Translations under genes and position numbers: made by a program
In this document: positions 1 to 9,808 of the stretch, piece by piece
Layout of the letters: each line of letters starts with the position of its first letter
How positions within the stretch are numbered: position 1 is the stretch's first letter
The notes under the pieces: model-generated
Databases searched by the model: none
What the model was told of the DNA's origin: nothing
Seen by the model: only the letters and a program-made list of their open reading frames with translations
Source: Chromera velia
Taxonomy: Eukaryota > Sar > Chromeraceae
Assembly (NCBI GenBank): GCA_018398765.1
Contig: JAHBMJ010000331.1
Coordinates: 1 to 50,345 of the forward strand
DNA length: 50,345 nucleotides
Direction of reading: 5' to 3'

Positions 1-2227
1 GATAGGGACTAAACAGAGAGGTCTAGAGATCGACCATAAAGACTGGGACAAGGAGTGGAATTCTTCCAATATGTCTACTTCTTTTACCAACCCGATTGAA
101 CCAAAAGTTTTCTATATATCCCCTCCCCCCTTCCCTCCTGTCATTCCCCCACCTTAATTACTAGCTCCTCGGCGTTGCCTCGTTAGCTGAGAGGTAGGGT
201 CTCTTTAGCCACGGTGCCCAGGACATATTAAGAGGTGAGATCTATCCTTCCTCCCCCCTCTCTCGTTTGTGGCTCTCCCTTACGCGGAGGTCTAGTATAC
301 AAATTTGTGGAAACTGTCGGCTTCACTCTCAATGCCATCCTCTTCCTTGCCCATTTCCAAAAACGTTTCTCCCGACTGGGTACGGAGTTGGACAGCAAAC
401 AGCTCGTCCACTCCTGTTCAGCTCCGACACCGAAGAAGAAGGCAAACGAGAAGCGTTCTCTCCTGCTCAGCCCTAATATGAGAGGGAAGACGGGCCACAT
501 GTTGGCCTGCGAGGTGATGCCTCTCTCCTCAATCCCAACCCTTTCAACACATTTTTCTCTTCTCTTCACACTGAACGAGACAGAACGAAATCTTGCCACT
601 GTAACAGCTTGTCAGTAATCCATCTCGTCCATAAGTCCAAAAGGGACCGGACCTCCTCCTTTGGTTCATGAAGGAGGAAGAAAGGTCAGCATAGGTCAGC
701 CTCTGCCTTCTACCCATCTCTCCTCCCCTCCCTTCTCATCCCTTCCTCCATTCCCTCTTCATCCAGACTGAGCGAGACCTATACCAGATTCACCCATACT
801 TTGCCCACTTTCGCACTGCCTTCCGGGGCCGCCCATACATGCATTTCTCTACCATCTTTTTTCTGGCTGGAGAGATCGTGCAAAGTCGAGGTAGGGGGAG
901 ATCTTGGGTCACAGCTCAAGTGACCAAATGGGGGTTTCCAAAGTTGCTGATTACATCTTTGAGGTCGGGGGGGTCTATAGAACAGCCTTTTCTATCAAAT
1001 TTTTATTGGAGTGATAAGAACTGAAAGATTTGCCCATCCGTCTCCGTGCATGCCCCTCTGTCCATATGTGTTGCTTTTTTTTTTCTGCAGGGCACCCACC
1101 AGACCGTCCACCCGGGAGGCTGACGACTCTTTTCTCTCTCTAGGTTAGATTGAGGAATCCTAAGCTGTGACTGAGGCAGTGCACGCTTCTTGTAGGCTGC
1201 AATGCATGAGTGCCCCCTCACTTTTGGGCAGGCTCTTTACATGAATTTATCTAGAGTTTTTTCAAACTTGGTATGTTTAGGTGGAGGACCCGAAACCTCG
1301 GTGGGCAAAGTATGGTGAAATATACGGTAGGAGCGAGACAGAACTGAACCGCATCAAAGCAACAGCTCCACGTGATGCCCTAGAGCACTGCTAGCAGCAC
1401 TAGGAGCACTGTCGCCGTTTTGTTTTATAGAGGTCGCCCCTGCAAACAGCAGGGCCCCAGGGGGGTGTACTTCATCGCTAAGGCTCAGACTACACCCCAT
1501 GGCCCGCCTAGTTTCCCAGGCCGCTAACAAACAACAATCTGTTCGCGCTTTGCATGCTGTGCATGGTCTATGGGCTGCTCAGAAGGGACTGCTCCAAAAA
1601 TCGATCCAATGACACAGGACGAAAGGACACTGCTGTATTAATAGCCAATGACATGGCCCTTGTCTTCACCGTTGCCCGTGTTCCCCTCGATCGCTCTCCT
1701 GATGCATGCTGACGCTGCTCTAAGCGCATTCTAAGCGCTATCTAAATCGCCAATGCATGTAAAAAAGCCTCATGCATCATGCATGAGTCGTGCATCATTG
1801 CAACATGCATGCGTACGTAATTCAACATGCAGTCGTGCATGCATGTGCAACACCCTCCGTCTATACTATATCGATATATATAGAAGAGAACATCGATCGC
1901 GCGTTTATGCCTGAGATTGTCTGCATGAGCACCGGCCGGCCGCCCTAATTAGCCCCAATGCATCATTCAAAGCGCAACCTGGAAGTGCAATGGAATGCAG
2001 GGGACGTTTGGATCGGATGAAAGGCACTTGACAACGTGAGCTTCACCGTCAGAAAGATCTGTCCATGCACTCCAGGAAAGAACGATCTCTTCAAAAAACG
2101 AAGGTCTCCACACCGTCCATGACCGTCGCAGTTTCCCAAAGACACGCATATATATAGGGCAACACTTGCATAACAAGCATTGTGCTGAACTTTTCTTTCC
2201 GCCTTTCAGTTCTCTTGCGCTTCCAAG
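1..2227. other. Upstream spacer, no gene seen
   Basis: Open frames here are short, overlap on both strands and show no domain or conserved motif. The left part (about 120-800) is rich in CT runs. From about 1700 to 1850 there is a dense cluster of TGCATG and ATGCAT words, including one full TGCATGCA at 1836-1843. This cluster lies roughly 400 bp upstream of the start codon at 2228 and may be regulatory. Confidence 0.5.
2147..2158 (+). promoter_or_regulatory. TATA-like element before the MYND gene
   Basis: An alternating TA run, CATATATATAGG, lies about 70-80 bp upstream of the ATG at 2228. The position suits a core promoter with a short 5' leader. It is only a sequence match; TA runs also occur elsewhere in the window as simple repeats. 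Confidence 0.3.
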
Positions 2228-3859
2228 ATGGCAGAGTCTTCTTCTTTGAATTCCCTTTCCGCTTTCCTTCGAGGGATCCAGACGCTTCAACCATGGCACT
2301 TCAACGAAAATCTGGCTGAGGCAAAGCACGCTCACTTGAACACCTTCCAGACAGCCATGGAGAATGTGGTGCCCCCCTTCCGCCCTTGGGTCGCTGACAT
2401 CCGAGCCCAAATCGTCAAATTCCTTTCCTTGAAGCATTGCGTCATCCATTCACTCAGTGAGATTCTTCAAGACCCTCGCAGCAGAACGGGAATGAGGAAC
2501 GTGTCCATGGGACTTATGGAGACTACGGTGACCCTCGGAAACGAAGCAGAAGCCATCGGTGAGGCAATGCAGACCAGATGCCGAGACTGCGTCCTCATGC
2601 AGTGCTCTGCGGTCCCAGGGCTCTTCTCGTCAGCCCTTGAGCTCTTTGCGTCCTTTTCCCGCTTTTCCAACGGTGTAGAGGACGCAAGCCTCTTGTGGGT
2701 GCTCACCTCTCTGTGTTGCATGGGTGCGCTTCTGCTTTCTGCCTTCTTGATTCAACACTCCCGTCTCCGAAAGCTCATTTGGAGAAGCGAAGTGTTCGTT
2801 GGAGGACTAAAGGTTGCCCTCGAAAAAGCCCTCTCCCACCGTTTGGTTGTCTCGAAGCACACCAGCTGCTTGATACAGCTCCTTTCCTCCTTTCTCCCCT
2901 CGGAACAACGAAAAGTCCGTCGCAAAACAGCAAAGACTCTCAACAAGTTCACCCTCCCTGAAGAGATTACTCGCGTAAAAAACAGAGACAATTCTCCCAT
3001 TGATTTCTCTTCCATCATTCGAGCCTTTTACCGTCACAACGAGTGCGAGCATGCCGGCTCCTCCCTCCCTCCCCTCCTTGACCTTTTGACTTACTTCGCT
3101 GTCCCCGCAGAGCTTGAAAAGGCAAAACGGGCGGTGTTTCTCTCCAAACAAGCCGCTGCAGACGCCCTCGAACTCTTCAACAATGCCCTTGACAAACTCA
3201 GCAGCGATACCAACGCCTCTATCCTAGTCTGCGGTTTTCCCGATCACATGAATGACTTTTCCTTTGAGCTCTTGCACGCAGGCCGTCAAAAGAAAGATCG
3301 GCGGGTGTACAGGGGTATCCTGCGTGTAGAGACCCTGCAGCTGTGTATCGTCAACCCAAAGGTAGAAAAGATAGTCATGAAGAGAAAGGACGAGTATCTC
3401 ACAAAGCTTCATGCACTTGCTGAGGTGTTTCTCCCAGACCCCCCCCCTCCCTTCCTAGACCTTCTGGTCGCACGGCTCGAGTGTATCGTCCCAAAATCGC
3501 GAGCCCCCCCGCGTCCCCCCACAGCAGCACAGCGGAGATGGGAGAAACGTTTCCCTGGTGCCGCTTTGAGACGTCTGCGTCTGTCTTCCCTTCCGTCGGT
3601 CGCTGCAGCTGAGCATGCTGCCGCGATGGGAGAAGAAAATGTCTCTGCGTCCATGCGAACCCTGTTAAGGCGTCGAGAGCAGCACTTTCTGCACATGACG
3701 CGGGAGGAACAGAACGAGAAATATGCACTCGAGTGCGATGCAAAAGAGTGCAACGTAAAGAAACCGAATTTGCAGGTGTGTCCAACGTGCCACCTGACGG
3801 CCTACTGTTGCAGGGCGTGCCAACTCAACGATTGGACCCATGGGGGGGGAGAGGAATAA
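2228..3859 (+). CDS. Intronless protein with C-terminal MYND-type zinc finger
   Basis: A single 543-residue frame from ATG 2228 to TAA 3857-3859 with no intron needed, unlike its neighbours. Residues 1-480 look helical and carry one hydrophobic stretch (about 155-180, LLWVLTSLCCMGALLLSAFL) that could be a membrane segment. The end is a MYND-like finger: C503 and C508 (x4 spacing), C518-P-T-C521, Y-C527, C531-Q, N-D-W536 and H538. A canonical MYND has a last Cys about four residues after that His; here the frame reads GGGEE and stops, so the final zinc ligand is missing. A run of eight G just before the stop makes a homopolymer error possible. MYND fingers usually bind proline-rich partner peptides. 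The N-terminal region is not recognised and no enzymatic domain is visible, so function is unknown. Confidence 0.75.
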   Translation: MAESSSLNSLSAFLRGIQTLQPWHFNENLAEAKHAHLNTFQTAMENVVPPFRPWVADIRAQIVKFLSLKHCVIHSLSEILQDPRSRTGMRNVSMGLMETTVTLGNEAEAIGEAMQTRCRDCVLMQCSAVPGLFSSALELFASFSRFSNGVEDASLLWVLTSLCCMGALLLSAFLIQHSRLRKLIWRSEVFVGGLKVALEKALSHRLVVSKHTSCLIQLLSSFLPSEQRKVRRKTAKTLNKFTLPEEITRVKNRDNSPIDFSSIIRAFYRHNECEHAGSSLPPLLDLLTYFAVPAELEKAKRAVFLSKQAAADALELFNNALDKLSSDTNASILVCGFPDHMNDFSFELLHAGRQKKDRRVYRGILRVETLQLCIVNPKVEKIVMKRKDEYLTKLHALAEVFLPDPPPPFLDLLVARLECIVPKSRAPPRPPTAAQRRWEKRFPGAALRRLRLSSLPSVAAAEHAAAMGEENVSASMRTLLRRREQHFLHMTREEQNEKYALECDAKECNVKKPNLQVCPTCHLTAYCCRACQLNDWTHGGGEE

Positions 3860-4243
3860 GGCCCCGGCAAGGGCCCGGGGGGTGTGTCAGAGTCCAACAA
3901 AAAAGAAGTCTCTGATTCTTCTGATTCTGATTCTTATTGTATGAACTCAAGAAAAGCGAAAGATAGGGTTCCAAGAGGGAAGAAGAGGGAAGGTTGCGAG
4001 AACAAAAGAAGGGAAAGGAATTGCGGAGCAGGGAAAACGAATCAGGAGGTCCTAGAGAGAAAAGGCCACAGAAAGTGGTGTGCAAGCTTGAAAGCTTGTA
4101 TTCTTGATCCCCTCACTTCTCTGACATGGGATCAAATCCTCACTCCCAGCATGAAACTGGTAGAAGCTGAGGCAGCATTGCAGGTTGAGAACTTGCAGCA
4201 GTACAGGAAAACTGAAGCACATCTGGATCTAGATCTGGATTGA
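3860..4243 (+). other. In-frame open extension after the MYND-gene stop
   Basis: Directly after the TAA at 3857-3859 the same frame stays open for 127 codons to the TGA at 4241-4243. The translation is polar and Lys/Arg/Glu-rich (a SDSSDSDS run, then KKR- and ERK-rich stretches) and ends in a short Leu/Asp tail (DLDLD). It could be 3' UTR open by chance, a read-through or formerly coding tail, or the result of a sequencing error near the G8 run. It has no recognised domain. Confidence 0.3.
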
Positions 4244-6110
4244 CAACCAGATAACTTAAGACATTAGTTATATTTGCTTCATGACGTGGTATGACGTGGT
4301 AATTGATCATTCAGTTTAATGCTAGAGACAGATGCTTCCACAATTAAAGTTGTGACACAAACTGAAACAAAACGTAGAAAATACGTTTAAGTAAAACAAA
4401 AGTTTATGCATGCAGTTAAACAATTATTAAGCAATTCCTAGTTTAATAGAATTAAATTGATTTGATTCATTGATTAACTTGAATTAATTGATCGATTCAT
4501 TGATTGTTTGATTGATTGATTGATTGGTTCTGCGCTAGTAGTAGGCTTTCCCGCTAAGTCAAGAATCAAGATGTTGCCACCGCTAACACGGCCCGGCGCT
4601 GCCTCAGGCCCGCCTGCATGGGATGTTATTTCAAACTATATTTATGAAATTATTTGTCTATAATTTAAGAATTTTTACCTATAAGTTAACATATACACTT
4701 TGACTTTGTTAAATGATACTACTCTCATGATGGTCTCAGGCTAGATCTTCTGTTTTAACTTTTGTTTATATTCTGTAGTATTCTGAGGATTGTATAGCCT
4801 AGTATAGCCTTCACAATTTAAGTTTAGAATACCGAGCAGAATATAAATCAAGTGATAAGTCACGTAACTTTGAATATATGTATCGATCATACCCTATAAA
4901 ATTGGAGGTGTTTTGGTATTTTGGATTCTCCAAAAACTGATTTAGAGCTCCAAAAAAATTTTTTGGAGATACATTGGTATAAAAAAACTGAAAGTCCTAG
5001 GAAGGCCTTAGTTAGCACACCTAACATAGAAAATGATGGAGAACACATTTGTAGTACTTATATGATCTAAAACTTTATAGTTGGGTCACCGAAATGCTTT
5101 TAGATTATTTTGGATATTGGGGACCTCCAATTTTTTTTTTAGATTTTCCAAAAAAATCGTTTGTAGGTTTTGGAGGTCGAAACTAAGGTCAAAAATCTCC
5201 AAAAAAAAAATTTTGGAGGTGCCTTACTATAAAAAAACTAAAAGTCGTAGGGAGGTCCTAATTAGTGCTCCTAATGTAAAAAATAATTGAAAATACGTTT
5301 CTAGCACTTATATGATCTAAAACTTTACAGTTCAGTCACCAAAATGATTTTGGAGATTGAATTAAGACCTCCAATTTTTTTTTTTTTTAGAATTCTCCAA
5401 AAAAATCATATAGGTTTTGGAGAAATTCTTCAAAAAAAAAAAAATTGGAGGTCCCCAATCTCCAAAAACATTTTAGTGAGCCAACTGTAAAGTTTTAAAT
5501 TATGTAAGTGCTAAAAACGTGTTGTCTACCATTTTTTACGTTAGGAACCTTAACTAGGACCTCCCTAGGACTTCTACTTCTTTCATACCAATTAATGTAT
5601 CTCCAAAAATTTTTTTTTGAGCTCCAAACCACTTTTTGGAGAATCCACAACACCAAAACACCTCTAATTTTATAGGGTAGTACTGATTTCATTAATTTTT
5701 ATAGCTAGTTCTAGAGCTAGTTTAATAGGTAGTTTCAGTGTGATAGTCCTATAGCCTAGCCTATAGCAGTAGTCTATGGTAGTCTAGATGGGAGTTATCA
5801 ACAAGCTAACAACTTGAAAATGATTTCGCGTTGCCAATGCAAGTGCTAATGATAGTCTCGATCGCAGATTGTGTTTAACATAATATATTAACTTCAATAT
5901 GAAATAGAAGGCCCTAGCTAGCGTACCTTGGCGCGGAAATCAAACAATCATCATGATATGCAATCAACTAATTGATCGATCATCGATCAATCAATCATCC
6001 AATCAATCAAAACCCTACTTGAAATAAAATCAAATCAAATATGGTCGATCATTAAATACCGGTTTGAAACGGCACTTTTCTGCCGTCCAGGAAAGTGTTG
6101 TTTTTTTTTT
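4244..6110. other. AT-rich intergenic island
   Basis: Base composition drops to strongly AT-rich, with GATT, AATT and GATCGATC repeats (for example about 4440-4525 and 5960-6010). No coding frame is credible. It contains the foldback element at 4890-5679, and one TGCATGCA at 4407-4414. Related TATAGCCTAG words flank the element on both sides (about 4790-4810 and 5745-5765). Confidence 0.6.
4890..5679. mobile_element. Foldback / MITE-like element with long inverted arms
   Basis: The ends are inverted copies: the left starts TACCCTATAAAATTGGAGG and the right reads the same on the other strand with one change (TTAGAGG), giving about 28 bp with one mismatch. Similarity continues inward, so 4890-5135 and about 5434-5679 form imperfect inverted arms of about 245 bp. 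The middle (about 5136-5433) holds a further direct copy of the left-arm unit, so there are three related units in order +, +, -. If the dinucleotides at 4890-4891 and 5678-5679 are the target duplication, the site was TA and the termini are CCCTATAAAATT. No transposase frame is present, so it would be non-autonomous. Confidence 0.7.
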
Positions 6111-9100
6111 TTGCTGTCAAAACTTTATCCTAGACTTTATCATATGAAAAAAACTAAGACGTCTGACACTGGTCTGCGACCGTGCAGGCGAACCTTCGAA
6201 GTCCTTCTCGAAGTCAATCAAATCACTGCCTGGTTTTGCTCTTCAGTGTCTTCACAGACTTTCTTTCGATCGCTTCGCTCTTTTCGACTGCTCTCCCTCG
6301 AAGCCTGAAATCTAAATCCAGAGTGCAGCCGGCAGAAGTATGGACCATCTAGTGGACGATGGACAGTGCGCCAAAAGTGACTCCGGTCAACGCCCTGCGT
6401 GCATCTTTCCGATTCATTCGGCCTTCACTTTAGGCCCGTAAGCACCCACTGTCACACAAAATACCGACAGAGTCAAACCAATCGCAAGCCAGCCCGTCCC
6501 ACCGGCCCACACCATGCATTAATTGTGAAGAATGTAAGAGACTGAAGCCGGGGGGTCGCCCTTGCAAGGAGAGAGAGAGAGGGGTGTCAGAGAAACAAAG
6601 CAAAAAAAGCCGGGATCGAGAGGGAAATGAAAGGGAATGCATCTAGATGGATGGATAGCGACCCCTTTCTTTTCGAGTTGAAAGAAAGAAACAGGAGACC
6701 CACCCCATCAAAGTATGCACGTGGACACGGATTCATCTTCCCGTCGGAAGACAAGCCTTCTCGGGGAAGTAGGCGGCCGCCGGCAGTGCTTTTGATGTTG
6801 CGGGCAGGCAGGCAGGATCGATAGAAGGAAGGAAGGAAGGACGGAGAGACAGACGGAATGGAAACGAATGCGAAAATGGAGTGAGTGAAACGGAGTCTCC
6901 ATGGAATGGAAACAGACACGGCGGAAGAGAATCCTCCTGTCCCTCCCTCCCTCCCAGCGATCTACGAAGCGATCGAGCTTTCTTTTTCTCTTTCCCTGCC
7001 CTTTTCTTGCTTTGACTCATGTGTGCGTGTGTGAGTGCGGGCGCGCGCGTCTCCTGTCAGTGCGATAGACGGAACGAGCTCTTCTTCCTACCCATTCTTT
7101 GCGAACTCGCACCTTGTGCACTAACTTCTCTGCCTCCTCTCCTCTTCTGGTCTGCAGACGGACAGAGAACCCAGAACACACTCGTCTCCTTTCTTTGGCA
7201 GGGCAAAACTCTCTCGTCTCTTTCAGCAGAGACGAACAAACCGACACAGCAGTGGGAAAGGTAAAGACAAACTGAAAGAAGTAGTGCGAACGACTTTCGA
7301 GTACACCAAGAACGTCCTTCTCCAATCTGAGGAGGGTGCCACCCCTGCATGTCTTGTCCATCCATCCAGCCCCCCACCCCCTTCCCCCTTTTGCACACCC
7401 TCTCCCTCGGCAGAAGCGGACAATTAGAAACTGAAGGGGATTCAGGTTCACAGGAGGAGAACCCGAAGAAGATAGAAATAGGGAAAAGAAAGGAATGGAG
7501 AGCCCGGAATGACACTCACAACCCCATCCGCCATCCCAACCACCCCTCATGCATCCCAGGCAATCCAACCAACGAGTTCATGCAGCAAATTAACCGACTC
7601 TACTCACCTCCCCATCCTCTATCTTACACCCTGCCCCCGCGTCTAACTGACGCACGCCTCACATCGGCTTCATGTGCCAACTTTTGCCTTATGAGTTTCT
7701 TTCGACTGAAAAAGAAGATCTGTAAGGCAAAAGACGGACGGCACTCCCTTCCCCTTCCCCCTCTGACATCCATCCAGTCGCCGACTTCGAGGACAAGCTC
7801 AGGAGGGAAAGGGGCATAGAAGAGAAAGGAGAGACACCACAAGAAAGACAGGGGGACAGGAGAGTGAACAAAAAAGGAGAAAAAGAAAGAGCAGAATAAT
7901 CGTTCAAGAGGGAAAGAGGGGGAATACAGCAGCAGAGAAGAAAAAGTCCCCCCAGCCAGTGGGGGGTGAGAAGAATTTGACTCACGAAGGGGACAAGAGT
8001 CTCTTTCTATTTTTTCATTCATTCATTCATTCATAGATGTATGAGAGAGACTGAAACATTCCAGTTGGATACGTTCGTCTACCAAGGAGTTTAGAAGAAG
8101 TTGCAAAAGCACGTAGAAAGGACAAAGGCAGGCAAGCAGGTTCAAGCAATACATGCCGATATGATGAAGAGGCAAGCAGACAGCAACCCCACCCAACCTC
8201 CCAGCGCGAAGGCCCACAGACGATCTATGAACGAAGTGGAGGATGCCCTCCCACGCGGGAGGAGGAGAGAAAGGTTGCAGCACTGCAAGCCCCAACGCCC
8301 ACTCACCAACCAACGAAAAATGAGTCGGAGGACATCAATGCAGTCTGCCGAAACACATACAGAGGGACACATACGTTCAATGTCTTTGTGTCTTCTCGTC
8401 GAATGCCTTCAATTGTTCATTCATTTATTCATTCATTTGACTTATTGAACTTTTTTTCTATTTCGTGACTACCATATTCGTCTGAATTGACGCACTCTTG
8501 GTACTCTTCCGCCATTCCTCTTTCCCACTGCGCGATGTCTGTCTCGCGATGTCGCTCGCTTCCCTCCCTTTCTCAGACCCCGAGGACACAAACGGTCTCT
8601 CAGGCAGGCTAAGCGAAGAAAACCCGCCCACCCGATTTCCGTTGCGTCCACAAGCCACAAGGTCAAGCCAGGAAGAAAAAGCGAAAACTCGAAACAGACT
8701 GTGCAAGAAAAGAGCAAAGCCGGAAAAAGGTACCCCTCATCGACCGCGCGCCGCTTCTACCCGTGTGTGCATGCAGTTTTTTTTCATTGCAGCACACATT
8801 TCGAATGACCAAGAGCAGAAAGAAGAGAGCGCCTTGTGTGTAGTGTCGGCACAGGTAAAGCGGGTCACGCGAACAAAAAGAAGCGGCGGGCGAGAACAAA
8901 AAACAAAAACATGAACGAAAGAACGACGAGTCGAGCCAGCACGACGACAGCACGGACAGCTGGTGGGACGGAAGGACGGAGCGAAGAAGTGGAGTGGAGA
9001 TGAATGACACGCACGTGCAGTAAAGACGACTGGTTGTCAGGACGAATTGCTCTGGAGAAAAGAGGCAAAGCACATAACAGACAGGCAAAACAGGGACACA

Positions 9101-9808
9101 CAGACCGGCACGAGAAAGAAGCCTTGAGAGAGAGCGCCAATAGAGACAGGAGCTTGTGCAAGGAATGAAAGAAAAGATACAACTTGCTGATAACGCGAGG
9201 AAATTTCACACACCACCAGCAAGCCAACATCTCTCTCTCCACCCGTCTCTTTCTCTTTCTCTCTGTCTCTGTCTTGCTTCTGATGCCGAAGTCTTTTCGA
9301 CTCTTCCACCTGTGCCAATCGAAGTGTGTCTGCCTACCTTTTTGTCGGCTGCTTGTGAGAAATAGGAAGGAAAAAGGGAAAGAAAGGGGGGGGACAATCT
9401 TCTTAGGTCCATAAAACATCCGCCTACCCCCCCCCCCCGCCCCCATGCTTGCTTCCTGAATAGAGCTCTCTTTTTTCTCTTCAAACAACTCCCCCGACTC
9501 CCTCACAGGCTGGAGAGAATCAGACAGCGCCGTTCAGCCATCTGCACACGCAAGTCTGGGGAAGAGGACTGGAAGGAGAAGGAGTGAGTGAGGGAGAAAG
9601 GAACAGACAACGGTGGAGATCCGAACAGGAAAATGGCGCAACCCCCCTCAAGTCATTCTGGGATGAAAGCGGAGAATGACAGTCTCTGTCTGTCTGTGTG
9701 CCGATCGATCGATCGTTTGTTTGTTTGTCTGTCTATCCATCTGTCTATCTATTTATCTCTCTGTCTGTCTGTCTGTCTGTGTGCCGATCGATCGTTGTGA
9801 GCGCCCCT
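6111..9808. other. Repeat-rich spacer, no convincing gene
   Basis: Open frames on both strands here are Ser/Leu/Arg-rich low-complexity translations of CT/GA-biased DNA. They overlap one another and show no domain. Visible simple sequence includes GA runs near 6570-6590, GGAA runs near 6825-6840, CATT repeats near 8020-8036 and 8410-8436, C/G homopolymers near 9427-9442, and duplicated CTGT tracts near 9685-9795. Part of it may be 3' UTR of the minus-strand gene that ends at 9809. Confidence 0.5.
9683..9796. repeat. Duplicated CTGT / CGATCGATCG tract
   Basis: The block TCTGTCTGTGTGCCGATCGA occurs twice, around 9690-9710 and 9769-9790. Each copy has a run of CTGT on its left and GATC repeats on its right, and the two are separated by more TCTG/TCTA repeats. 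The tract lies just past the stop codon of the minus-strand gene. Confidence 0.7.

Noticed and set aside
155-215. A tRNA-like D-arm word (TTAGCTGAGAGGTAGGGTC)
   Set aside because: No matching T-arm (GGTTCGA-type) or acceptor stem can be formed downstream.
6111-9506. Many open frames of 60-210 codons on both strands
   Set aside because: They are low-complexity Ser/Leu/Arg translations of biased DNA, overlap each other, and carry no domain or splice support.
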